A stretch of 64,000 nucleotides of DNA from Cystobasidium ongulense (lineage: Eukaryota > Basidiomycota > Cystobasidiomycetes > Cystobasidiales > Cystobasidiaceae): assembly GCA_022835595.1 (NCBI GenBank), contig BQUP01000001.1, positions 1,736,001-1,800,000 of the forward strand, given 5' to 3'. A program made the translations under genes and the position numbers. How positions within the stretch are numbered: position 1 is the stretch's first letter; each line of letters starts with the position of its first letter. Shown here piece by piece: positions 12,778-22,741 of this stretch. Below the pieces are notes generated by a model that saw only the letters and a list, made by a program, of their open reading frames with translations, did no database searches and was not told the DNA's origin.

Positions 12778-13132
12778 GAGTAGAATCACGGCCGCTAATC
12801 CTTGAGCGCGCTTCACGACTATTCCGGCCGTCTACGAACAGGCCGACAGCGTCTTATAACTGTCCGTCTCCGCCTGTACTTGGCCTCTACGTGATTGGAG
12901 TATCGGAAAATCGACCTGGAATCTTTCAGTCTCTCGAGCCACAGTAAGACCGACAGATATTGCACCATACAATTGGCAGCGGGGACGAGGATATCCTAAC
13001 TAAGCGAGATACAAATTACAACTACAATACATCATTTATAAGGCCAAAGCGCTGTCCGATCAATCACTCAACGTAACTCCTGTTTGACGATTTTTCAATC
13101 CGGACGAGACTTGCACCGCAAAGCAAAGCGTC

Positions 13133-13148
13133 GAGCAAAGCTTTGCTC
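13133..13148. repeat. 16-bp perfect palindrome GAGCAAAGCTTTGCTC
   Basis: Read directly: the eight bases GAGCAAAG are followed by their exact reverse complement. A related AAGCAAAGCG stretch lies just before it. It could be a dimeric regulator site for the downstream gene. Function is unknown. Confidence 0.7.
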
Positions 13149-13192
13149 TTTTAACTGCAACTTCATCATCTGTGTTCGCTCATCGCGAATGA

Positions 13193-13208
13193 AGTAGCTA
13201 TAGCTACT
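13193..13208. repeat. 16-bp perfect palindrome AGTAGCTATAGCTACT
   Basis: Eight bases followed by their exact reverse complement, centred on TATA, 44 bp after the first palindrome and 155 bp before the next start codon. It may be a protein-binding site. Function is unknown. Confidence 0.7.
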
Positions 13209-13363
13209 CGTCTGCGCCTATTTTTAATGCTCCACGACCTCTCACGACCTAATCACGAATTCCTACAAGAAGAACACCACGACACGAGCCGCCTTCATTC
13301 GCCGATAAGCCTTCATACATCATCGTTACCTTTGTACTTGTGTAGGACCAGTCATTTCCGTTC

Positions 13364-16202
13364 ATGGCTACACTAGTACCGTCTAGTGGTCCGTACATCC
13401 CATTCGATGCTGCCAATTCAAGAGCTGCCGCTGTCAATTTAGCGTTCAGTGCAATTCATCTGCTCGTCGGGTCTGGCCTCTGCTTATTCGGACGCAGAGC
13501 ATGGCGTACCACTTGCGCTGTCGTAGTTGGCTTGGCTTTCGAACTCCTCGCAGCAGCTGTCGTCTTCAACGTGGTGTGAGCTTTTCCAGTCTTTAATGTC
13601 TTCTGCGATAGCATGTGCTCATGCTCTCGTTGTGCACCTTTTTCTGCTTCTACAGCGGCGCTACCGGCCTCAAAAACAGCTACAGCTCTACAGACAACGA
13701 TTTGGCGATTTTTGGAATAATCATTGGAGCTGGTCTGTTCGGATTCTTGCTCTCGCGCTTCCTACCTCGCAAATGGGCAGCCGGTTGGTGGCTGGGTTGG
13801 GCACTTCTTGGACCATCTGCTGGCCTGAGTGTCGCATTCATCATGTTGATGCTCAAGAATGGAGAAAGCCTACTCATAGGCACCATGGCAGGAAGATGGA
13901 CTCTCGTTGCCATCCTTGCCATCATTGGTCTCGCAGCTGTCACGATGACAAAGTGGATCGGCGCTGTAAGTGCTTGTACCAAATTAAGTACAGGTGTGCA
14001 TCTGATTTGTACTGTGTATCATCTAGACAATAGCGACCGCTCTGCTTGGGAGCTGGCTCGTTGCGCTGGGTATCGATCTTGTACTCAACACAAATCGCGG
14101 TGCTTCACTTGGTCTTCGCAAGATTTTGGACGAGAATGATGTACACCAAGAGGTATGTTTGTCTCTCTATTAAGCATCAATAGTTATTCGCTCATGTGAT
14201 TATACTACAGTTTTTACGAACTTACGAGCCATCGCTGTCCACAAAACTGCTGTTTGGCCTGAGTGTAAGCCTCCTGGTGTCAATGCAAGCGTAACCCTTC
14301 AGCTCACACACAGGATAAACATTAGTGGATTGCTGCCATTGGCTTCGTCCTCTTGCAGTGGTATCTGCATAAAGACCGGTGGTTCCTGCCCATACAACCT
14401 TCTGAGCAGCAGCGTAGCTGGAAGCATTGGTTCCTTCCATTTTTGCTGCTCTCATCATCTGCCGCACCCAATTCCAACGATATTGAAAAGGTGGACGAAC
14501 CCGCTGTTCGCGAAGTGGATGACAATGTCGTCAAAGCTGGCAGCCCTCACTCCCGGCAGGATTCGACATCACAGTCTACCATTGTCACGGACGATGAACT
14601 GGCTGAAGTTGGCTCTTTAGCGTCCGGAAGTGAGCTAAGAGCGCTCACTCGCAACTACAGACGCGCTCTCGAGATCTTGGAGAGTGAGGATGGTCATCAG
14701 ACGGAAGGAAACGACGCTTCGACTGTAGCCATTCCGATTCACTACAGACCTGCACCTCTTAGCCTGGAAGTATCACCCCGGCCTACTTTGCTTCGACCGA
14801 ATCAAAATTCACCTTCAGCTGCATACCGGGAACAGCCATATGGACGACACGAAAAGGCAGACGAAGAGGTACCAGATCTAGGCGCTCTGCGACGTGCGGA
14901 CTCAGATAGAGGGACCTCGTATTCGATACCTCTTACGAATATAACCTCGAGCGAATACAAGGATCGAGACATGTTCAGGCCGCCTAGCTGGACGGGAGAT
15001 CTACCGTTAGTTAGAACGCTTGCTCTTAAGTGCCCAATTTTGAGACTTTAACTAAGCATGCTTTTCACTGCAGATGGAACACAAGCATGCTACGGGGCGA
15101 TTTGGACCCCTCAACGCTTCCTCGACATCCTCAAGATGACCATTATCCGGCGGTTGAAACGCTTGTCGGTCATGTAGTTCCCGTCCTGGCAGCAAACGAG
15201 GTGCCGCGCAATCGTCCCACGCATAATGCTGATCTGAAACCAAAGGTCATACTTGCAATGCCGCCCAAGTCAGGCGGAAGGGCAGAAGACGAATACGAGC
15301 TGGTCAATGTGGTGGAAGGTCTTGCAGAGAACGGCAAACCTAGTCTTCGTATCTCTCAACCTTTCCAAATGCCATATGCATCTCGGCCCGTAAGCAGGGA
15401 AGGGAGTCCGAATCCATTGACCTCGTTAGGTAGCAATCCGTTGACCTCGTTAGGCGCATCTACCAGAAGCATTCCAAAAGCACAGCGAACACCTACTAGA
15501 GAAAGGCATCTATTCCCGAGTGAAGATGATCTTCCTGATCACAATCCTTCATCGCCTGATGGCGCGACTTTCCTCAACACTGGTCACACAAGACTTCATA
15601 CTTCGGAAACGTTTGTCGATTCACCTCGTCGACCTGGAAGAGATGAATATGCAACGGAAGTCGATACCTCTGGTGATGATGAAGCTCGAGATCAAGCCTC
15701 TTCGCATGCGAGCTATTCCATCTCGAACCTCAAGGCAACGAAAAGGATAAGTCCACCTATATGGAAAGGCAAAGCAGTACAGAAGCAACACGTACCGACC
15801 GAGTCTAACCCATCAGACAGTGATCTACCAGGCCGACCTATAACGCAATCAGATATGACACCTCAGTTGCGAAATATGCCACCTCCTACCAAGCCCAGAC
15901 TGGTCTATAATGAAGGCGCAGCTGCCAGTAACGTAGCTAGCTTGACTGGAACACCTCGAAGTTCTGGACTGCACGCTTTCGGGCAAGGATCAGATGCGCC
16001 ACCTCCTATGCCCATCTCCCGCAGCGAGTTTTCAGAAGCAACAGTCAGGCCAAATCAAGATCAAAGACGCTCAATGGAGTTGGACACGGTAGCAGTCCAA
16101 CAGAAGGAGGATGCAGATGCTGTCGCTGACGGCAAGAAAGTGCGATTCTTCGATTCAGGCAGCCGCACAAGGCTTCGGGATAGGTTGCGTCGCAGAGCGT
16201 GA
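13364..16202 (+). CDS. DUF4203/TMEM198-like multi-pass membrane protein with long disordered tail
   Basis: Six exons (13364-13575, 13656-13965, 14027-14152, 14211-14264, 14326-15005, 15074-16202) join in frame to 836 aa. The first about 270 residues hold roughly seven hydrophobic segments (for example AAVNLAFSAIHLLVG, IFGIIIGAGLFGFLL, WWLGWALLGPSAG, VAILAIIGLAAVTM, and WIAAIGFVLLQW made by a splice), with the small-residue-rich helices typical of DUF4203. The remaining about 560 residues are Ser/Pro/Arg-rich and probably cytosolic, with a short tandem repeat of NPLTSLGS near 15410-15455, and end in RLRDRLRRRA. Basidiomycete DUF4203 proteins often carry such tails. The molecular function of the family in fungi is not established. 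Confidence 0.75.
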
Positions 16203-16598
16203 GAGAGACAAGAGCGAGTTGAGCGGGAGCTATAGATTAAAGATAATTACATTTTCATGACTTATTTACGACCTTATCAACCCTAATAACACACGGACCA
16301 ATTCAACCTGCAATGCGTATAATCCTAATTAGCTACAATCACGTACTGCAATGTTATCGCGAATTTTTGAGATGCAGGAAAGCTCGAGTTTAGCTCTGTG
16401 TGGTCTACAGGCCAGGCGTGTACCTTTTGCAATCCATACGCATACGAGGTGGTGGCGCCCTCAAAAGCCTAAGAGAGGCTCAGTCTTGCTTGCCGAAGCT
16501 CCAAGACTGTTATCAGCAGTGCGAGTTGCGAAGTTCCTGCTTCTTATACGATATACATCAGTGTCGCTGGTCACATCTAGTCCACCAAAAGCCTCGCT
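16203..16598. other. intergenic region
   Basis: 396 bp between two same-strand genes. It begins AT-rich (likely 3' end formation) and shows no further gene or repeat. Confidence 0.5.
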
Positions 16599-17404
16599 AT
16601 GTCTACTGAAGATGTGGAAGACATTGCTGGCGAGACGACCTACGTCTACACACACGTCGCGATGAAGATGGTACAAGCGACGGCGCTGGTCGCTCCACCG
16701 CTGAGTCTGGGCAGACAGATGTGAGTGTGTTCTCCATTACACCATCAAGTGCGCTCTGCTACTCACCCATTGCAGTATCGCTGATTGGCTCTGCTGTCCG
16801 TTTGACGTGCATGATCGAACAACGACACACCTATCTGAAATGCTGCAGATACCGCGGAAATGTGAGAAGCTGCGGCATCAGAAGCATACGAGCTGTATTT
16901 ACTGAACCCTGCTGTCCGGCTGCACAGTTCTCTGCCAACCGATGGCTGCGCAATAGTGCCGCTTGGACATTCGTCGTTGGAAGTACCTCTGGACTGGCAA
17001 TGGCATACTTGCGACTACGCAATGAAGAACCCATCGCAATTTACGACCGTGCATATAGACTTCGACACAATGCATCACAGGTCAGTGGGACTTGCTTTTA
17101 TACAGAGGGAAAGGGAAACTTTCGCTAAACTTGTCTTCTTATCCTTTTGCCCTTGTAGGTTAAAGTAGATGACTATAGCAAAGTAGGAGCGGTGTTAGGA
17201 GCACTACTAACGACGACCATCTTCTGGAAACGAGCAAGCATAGTCAACAACATTGCAGGAGGAGCCGCACTTGGTATAGGTGGCGGCATCTTGACGCATG
17301 TCGTACAAATGTTCCAAGCGGGAGGCACAAAGGCAGTCGAAGCTGAAGTCAAGTCATTGCCTGATCCTGTAGAAATTGGCAAGGGCGTCAAGGACGGCAA
17401 ATGA
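16599..17404 (+). CDS. small DUF1757-like protein
   Basis: Spliced as 16599-16720, 16849-17080 and 17159-17404, this gives 199 aa. The start MSTEDVEDIAGETTYVYTH, the middle SANRWLRNSAAWTFVVG, the segment IYDRAYRLRHNASQ|VKVDDYSKVGA and two glycine-rich hydrophobic stretches resemble the fungal DUF1757 family as I remember it, possibly mitochondrial or membrane-associated. Function is unknown. The stretch 16861-16926 also looks like a 66-nt intron (GTGAGA...GCACAG). Because it is a multiple of three without stops, it may be either retained or removed; removal gives 177 aa and a 12-nt exon at 16849-16860. The last about 50 coding bases are duplicated downstream at 18862. Confidence 0.6.
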
Positions 17405-18834
17405 AGAGGAGATGAGCTAAAAGTGGGGGCGACGCGCCAGACGACGTCTCTGCATTGCCTGATGCCAGATCGTCTAAAGTTTTGATACACGAAAGTAAAA
17501 TACCGAACAAGACCGAGACAAGGATATCAATGTAACAAAACTCGCACCATCCTTCGCTTGAAGATTGTAAATCATGGATATCTTTGTACCCGCTTTTCGA
17601 GTTTCATAGTAAGCAATATCGTCGTACAGGCCAGCTGCGAACGCTGGCATTCTACTGGATCGAATCGGTGAAGCACGGATTGGTGAAGCAGCTTGCAATC
17701 CTAGTTGACGCTCGAGTAGTGGAGCCATCGAAAGAGTAGGCGATATGAGCCTGGATGTTGTTCCCTCCAGCGCAGTAAGGATCGCCAGTATTGCACAAGC
17801 TGTAGCCACAATGTCGAGTTTAGCCAGAGGAAGAAGATGAGCCAGGCCATGGCCAGTTATAAGCATTGCGCACCTAATGAGACAACCTGTATTGTCCAAT
17901 GGTACTGGCGAGCTGCGACGAGCATTTGGGTCCTATTGAACATAAAGCCTGTCAGTTCTATCCTCAAGACATGCGACTTGAGACGAAAGGCACTTACACC
18001 AAAGACAGCGATTGAGACGATCTTGCCCTGAAGATCAGCTGGAAGCTGGGTGGAATGGACAACCAATGCTCCCTGTCGAAGATGCATGCCAAAGAAAGCT
18101 CAACACAGCGATTTGCAAGCCGTAAGCAAGAAGTAGACCGACCTTGCTATAACCACTGTAGCTGATCATTGCCTCAGGGCACTCTGCTGCAGCCAGAGCA
18201 ATGGCACTTGCGGCAGTAGTCGCGCCATCTCGGACTGTAGTGAAGCTGAACATTTGCCGAAAGTCAAGGGAATTAGAGCACTGTTAAGACGCTAAGCTCG
18301 AGGAGAGAAGGAAGAGGGCTCGCTCACTACTCTGCTCGAGTATCGTAGTTGATAGCACGAACAACAGCGCCAGGTACAACCTTTGGAAGGTCGCGCGCCA
18401 ATGCATTGCCTACGCTACCCAGACCCTTCTCGCTGGTACCAGCAGCATGGAAATGGATAAGAGGTGCGCATGAGGTGGTTTGGCGTTCTTCGACGGCACC
18501 CGGGACTGCATGAGCTTGACTTGCAAGCAGAGCTAGAGTGAGTGTCTGTAGAACAAAGTCAGCTCTGCAAGCATGGAATGGGTTCGCCGACATACGACAG
18601 CTTTGAATAGCATCTTGGATTCAGGTCAAGGGAATGGGAGTGAGTGAAAGAGGAAGTAGCAGGAGTAAGGAAAGGAAGAAGAAGGAAAGCGAAGAGGTTT
18701 CGAGTCAGGCCTCGCTCGTGAACAGAGAAGGGATCTTCGCAGCCCTTTGATACCCAGTCGCGACGAGATCGCCGTGCAAGCTGTTGACATGGTGACGATC
18801 TGTTTGTCGGGTGAGCCGTCGACATGGAGACTAG
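17353..18834. repeat. tandem segmental duplication, copy A
   Basis: Direct repeat unit of about 1.48 kb. It starts inside the last codons of the DUF1757-like gene (GTCATTGCCTGATCCTGTAG), contains the whole first cutinase gene and ends at the shared promoter-side block GTCGACATGGAGACTAG. Its partner starts at 18862. Matching landmarks in the same order (the GCATTGCCTGATGCCAGATC block, all cutinase exons, the upstream block) show that both copies derive from one event. Confidence 0.85.
17652..18613 (-). CDS. secreted cutinase, copy 1
   Basis: Serine esterase of the cutinase family, expected to hydrolyse cutin or similar polyesters outside the cell. Six exons (18596-18613, 18328-18545, 18143-18245, 17998-18072, 17874-17932, 17652-17799) join in frame to 206 aa, the usual cutinase size. 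A signal peptide (MLFKAVTLTLALLASQAHA) is completed by splicing the 50-nt first intron. The nucleophile elbow GYSKG falls at a splice junction with Ser112; Asp164 sits in CNTGDPYC and His176 in QAHIAY, so the triad is complete. Four Cys residues fit two disulphides. It is transcribed convergently with the DUF1757-like gene. The family more often has GYSQG, so the Lys is a small variation. Confidence 0.9.
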
Positions 18835-19148
18835 TAGTCTGTAACGTTTCTGACCTGTAACGTCATTGCCTGATCCTGTAGAATACGAGGCAAGGGCGTC
18901 GAAGTTGGCGAATGAAGAGGGAGCGTGCGAAAAGGAATGCACTTCCGGGACGCCTGCATTGCCTGATGCCAGATCGTCTATGCACGAGAGCAACGTACCA
19001 CCAGACACAGCGACTGAGACATCGTAGTAACAACAGCATGCATCATAATTCGCTTGAAGCTTGTACATCGTGTATTAGGTTTGTACTGGCTTCGCCAACC
19101 TTGTAGTAGGCCACATTATCAGATAGGCCACGTAAAGACGTTGAGATT
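18614..19148. other. region between cutinase genes
   Basis: 535 bp holding the promoter side of cutinase 1 (to 18834), a 27-bp junction (18835-18861), then the start of duplication copy B. The copy B part includes a broken fragment of the DUF1757-like gene and the 3' flank of cutinase 2. No separate gene is seen. Confidence 0.6.
18862..18915 (+). pseudogene. fragment of the DUF1757-like gene 3' end
   Basis: These 54 bases match the last codons and stop of the gene ending at 17404 (GTCATTGCCTGATCCTGTAG, then GGCAAGGGCGTC and AATGAAGAGG). There is no upstream coding sequence here, and small insertions break the frame. It is a by-product of the cutinase duplication. Confidence 0.8.
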
Positions 19149-20079
19149 CTACTGGGTCGGATTGGTGAAGCAGCTTGCAATCTTGGCTGACGCCCGAGCG
19201 GTGGAGCCATCAGAAGCGTAAGCTAGGTGAGCCCCGATGTTGCTACCCCCGGCGCAGAAAGGATCGCCAATGTTGCAGAAGCTGTAGACATATGAGCCAA
19301 GATGATCAGAGAGAAAATGACACGGGCATGTCCGTTTTGCGCACCTGATGAGACAGTCTGAATTGGTCAAAGGCACTGGCGAGCTACGGCGAGCATTCGG
19401 GTCCTATGACAGAGAAAGGCTTTTCAGATCCGCAACCGCGTAAAAGTATGACGAAAGGCACGCACACCAAAAAGAGCGATTGAAATCATCTTGCTCTGAA
19501 CAGCGGCTGAAAGCTGAGTTGAATGGACAACCAATGCTCCCTGTTGCAAAAAACCTAAGCTTAATGTGACAAGGTGCAACTTGAAAAGAAAAGAGGTGAC
19601 TGACCTTGCTATATCCACTGTAACTGATCTTTGCATTCGGACACTGTGCTACAGCTTGAGAGATGAGACTCGCGGCAGTAGATGCACCAGTTCGGACAGT
19701 AGTGAAGCTGGACGTTTGCCACAAGTCGATAAAATCAGGGCTAGTTTAGGAGGCTCACTTCGACAAAGCAAAGAACGATGCAAGCTTACTATTCTGCTCG
19801 AGTATCGTAGTTGACAGCGCGAACAACAGCGCCAGGTACGGCTTTTGGAAGGTCGCGCGCCAAGGCATTGCCTACGATACCTAGCCCATTCTCACTAGTT
19901 CCAGCAGCATGGAAATGGATAAGAGGTGCGCATGAGGTTGATTGACGCTCTTCGATGACGGCGGGGAGTGCTTGGGCTTTGCTGGCTAGCAGAGCTAGAG
20001 TGAATGTCTGTGGATCGAAGTCAGCTTTGTAAGTGTGCGGACAGGTCGTGTGCGAACATACAACGGCTTTGAATAGCAT
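19149..20079 (-). CDS. secreted cutinase, copy 2
   Basis: Paralogue of the preceding cutinase with identical intron positions: exons 20062-20079, 19790-20007, 19605-19707, 19466-19540, 19345-19403 and 19149-19281 give 201 aa. The signal peptide MLFKAVTFTLALLASKAQA is again split by the first intron (54 nt here, a multiple of three without stops). Ser112 lies in GYSKG, Asp164 in CNIGDPFC and His176 in GAHLAY, so it should be active. It differs from copy 1 mainly in the segment before the fifth exon (LFG) and in a shorter C-terminus (CFTNPTQ). Exons 2-5 have the same lengths in both copies. Different promoters upstream could give the two esterases different expression. Confidence 0.9.
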
Positions 20080-21147
20080 CTTGAGATCAGGTGAATGCGC
20101 GAATGTGGGAAGAAGAGGGAAGAGCTCCCGACTTAATCCTGTTTATGAATGGCAAATTTTCACTGCGATGGATACGAGTTGCGGATTTGCCGGACAGTTG
20201 TTGGCATGGAAAGGTGTTTTCGGGTGAGCTGTCGACATGGAGACTAGCCTACAGTGTAGCTAGTGCTATCGGCGTAAACACTAACCTGTGTCGCCTTAAG
20301 TTAGTCCTGTTCGATGTGCTCCGCGAGTCAACTGGAGACGCCTCGGCGGGCTGAAGCGAGACTATCATGTCAGCTGCGATGCTAGCGTCGTGATAATACG
20401 CTCATAAAGCGGGCGATAGATCTACGGCGACATTTGCTGGCTGCAGTCTAGCTCTGGTTTGATGTGCTTCACTTGATTCATGCAGCCGGCTATCTTGAAA
20501 AGCGGAACCGCACACTGGGATGGTGCGAGAGCTGTAAATTAGAAGACCACCGGCCCTCCTGCACGAGAGACGAGTCCAGGCAAGACCGTGCCACGGGTGT
20601 ACCGTAGCCATCCCTTCCAGACAGCATTTCCCCTGCACTTGTGCGTCGCGTCTTGCTGCTCCGTGAGCGTCATTGTAGGTAGATTGGAAGTTGGCCTGGT
20701 GGAAGCTGGTCGACACGCTCGATGAGCTGAAATGCAGAGCAGGACTGTCCAGATTCTCGGTCGGCATGGCCTTAACTCGGTCGTTGGAGATCCCTACGCT
20801 GATATGCGTGCTTCGTCTGTCTATTCTGTATTGCGCAAGTTGGTGGTCAAACGACAAGCCAGCGCTGCTTCATGAAAGCTGGTCGCTTGCCTCCGCCACT
20901 CCAAGCAAGACAAGGTCCAAGATTATGTGCAAGCATTGCTGTCGTATGCATAAGACACCACAGCTCCTCTAAATGCGGTTCTCTATTCATAGCCAATCTT
21001 GACAGCGTCTGGCCATGTTGATAGTCGCGTAAGTAACGGCTACGCCGACTTGAGCCAGCTTTAGCAGCTATATGAATACAACAGCTACCGATATGGATAT
21101 TGAATGGATACAAGATTGATCCTACTGATTCCTGCTCAAGTAAGTCT
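20080..21147. other. intergenic region upstream of cutinase 2
   Basis: About 1.07 kb. The first about 170 bp belong to duplication copy B. The rest should hold the cutinase 2 promoter and the 3' flank of the next gene. Short open frames on both strands show no motif, and I see no repeat or RNA gene. Confidence 0.5.
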
Positions 21148-22061
21148 TCAATCTTCGTCGACTATAACAAGACCCTGGGGCTGTGATGTCGCTTCTGAGG
21201 ACGGTTCAGGATGGTTCAAAGCCTCTTCGATACGCTTGACCTTGATTTCCTCTTCTCTCGGCTGGTCATCATCCTGTTCTCTCTCATCTGCCCCTCTGAA
21301 TACGACACCGGGAGCTCCACTTCTCAACTTCAATTTTTTACGAGCACCACCTTCATCATCCGAGCTATCACTACCTGAAGACTCGTCATCTTTCTTGTTC
21401 TTATTCGTTGACCCATTCGTAGCTGTTGAAGCTGTACTTTTACTCTTACCCTTCTTCTTGCTCTTTTTCTTTAATCGTTTCTCTCTGTTCTTGGCTACTC
21501 GTTCTTCGTCGGCTCGTTTCATAGCTTCTTGACGTTCGTAAAACTCCCTCTCTGCCTTCTCCTGTACCCAGAAGCAGTGATTTAGCAACGTAGACTAGTA
21601 CTTAGTTCAATCATGAATACTTTGTTGCATCCAAGCTCACCTTTTCATCCTCCTCGTCCATAAGCTTCAGCCGTTCGTATTCACGCCGCCGCGCTTGCTT
21701 GTATACGTGAAACTCGCCAGAACCTGAGCAATACAGTAATCAGTACCTTCATATACACTCTTTAGAAATTCGAAGGGCTGCACATCAAGTCTGAACCCTC
21801 CTTCTTGTCAGACTCACCAGCACCAGCCGAAGAACCTTGAACATTCGGAATCATATCTCTCGGTGCAGCCAAAGTTTTTGGTTTAGGTGGAGCAGGGATA
21901 TATACTTCTTTGCTTTGATCTTTAAACAACCTATCTAGCTGTGCCTTTTGTGCTTCTGCTGCATTCTTTGGCTTTACTGGATGTGCTGCATTGCTCGCTA
22001 CTGCTCGAGGCGACGGTGAAGGTCGATGGGAGCGACGCTCTCGGCGTTCAGAGTCTGACAT
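21148..22061 (-). CDS. PRKRIP1: PRKRIP1-like splicing factor (DUF1168)
   Basis: Homologue of the small protein that bridges the U2 snRNP and the exon-junction side in catalytic spliceosomes. Three exons (21818-22061, 21641-21723, 21561-21148) join to 246 aa. The diagnostic stretch NVQGSSAGAGSGEFHVYKQA, created across the first splice, is followed by RRREYERLKLMDEEDE and a long charged helix rich in Arg/Lys/Glu. The C-terminal third is Lys/Ser/Asp-rich and likely nuclear. The N-terminus has an SDSERRERRS charged segment. Length and layout fit the DUF1168 family. Confidence 0.9.
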
Positions 22062-22741
22062 GGCTCCAGAAAAGTGATGCTGGACTCTTCAATGTCCGAC
22101 TATCTTGTAGTCTAATCTTGCTGCTGTCGTTGTAGTGTGTATAACGTAGACCATGTGCAGCTCTGTCTGCAGTAGCTGAACAGCGTGATCGAAGAAGTGA
22201 AGACTAGAACTCAGCAATCTATGGTGAGGCGAGGGAGAAAGCGACAAGACATGCAGCATTTTGCTGTTTCATTTGCATAGATAACTTGGAAAGCTAGGGA
22301 GAGAGAGACACGCACACAACAAGAGCTGGCCTTTGTGGCGTTCTGAGCTACAAGATTGTGATAATAGGTCTGTCACGCCGACACAGCTAAAGAGAAAAGA
22401 GACGCAGCTTTGCATGTAGAGACACAGATAGCTTCCATCGCGAGATCTTTGTAAGGGGCATGCAGCCGCATCCAAAGCTTTTGGTAAAGAGAGCCAACAC
22501 TTTTCCGGAGGGAGAGATTCGTAGCCTTTGCATATAGAGAGTCAGATAGCTTTTGCATAGAGAGAGTTTCATACCTTCTCGAGTTGGCGAGGTTCGTAGC
22601 ATTTGTGAACAGGATTTGCTTGTCTAGTGGAGTGCTGTTCCAGGCACAGCTCTCAGACAGAGGCGTTTGCAGTCGTAGATTCGCTGAGGCGCGGCAGCCC
22701 ACCTATAAGTCTTAAAAGTCTTCCTTTGCTGGTTTGAGTTG
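22062..22741. other. intergenic region with repeated TTTGCATA motifs
   Basis: 680 bp upstream of the PRKRIP1-like gene and downstream of Argonaute A. It contains four variants of TTTGCATA followed by AGA-rich bases and, in two or three cases, GATAGCTT (near 22271, 22410, 22526 and 22553). No coding potential is evident. Confidence 0.6.
22404..22577. repeat. imperfect interspersed repeat (TTTGCATA...GATAGCTT)
   Basis: Units of about 30 bp read as CTTTGCAT-GTAGAGACACAGATAGCTT near 22408, CTTTGCATATAGAGAGTCAGATAGCTT near 22526, and a third TTGCATAGAGAGAGTTTCATACCTT directly after it. A fourth, partial copy lies near 22272. This may be a promoter or leader element of the PRKRIP1-like gene. Confidence 0.5.

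Larger units (their letters stand above)
12778..13363. other. intergenic region with two perfect palindromes
   Basis: 586 bp between MET8 and the membrane-protein gene. It holds two 16-bp perfect palindromes (13133-13148 and 13193-13208) about 155-230 bp before the next ATG. I see no coding signal. Confidence 0.6.
18862..20247. repeat. tandem segmental duplication, copy B
   Basis: Second copy of the unit at 17353-18834, about 1.39 kb, in the same orientation and offset by about 1.5 kb. It begins with the captured 3' tail of the DUF1757-like gene and ends at the shared GTCGACATGGAGACTAG block near 20231-20247. Noncoding parts have drifted clearly while coding exons are better kept, so the duplication is not very recent. 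Confidence 0.85.

Noticed and set aside
20061-20079. Reading the cutinase 2 start through its first intron
   Set aside because: The open read-through inserts Cys/His-rich residues into the signal peptide; copy 1 and the donor/acceptor pair show it is a 54-nt intron.
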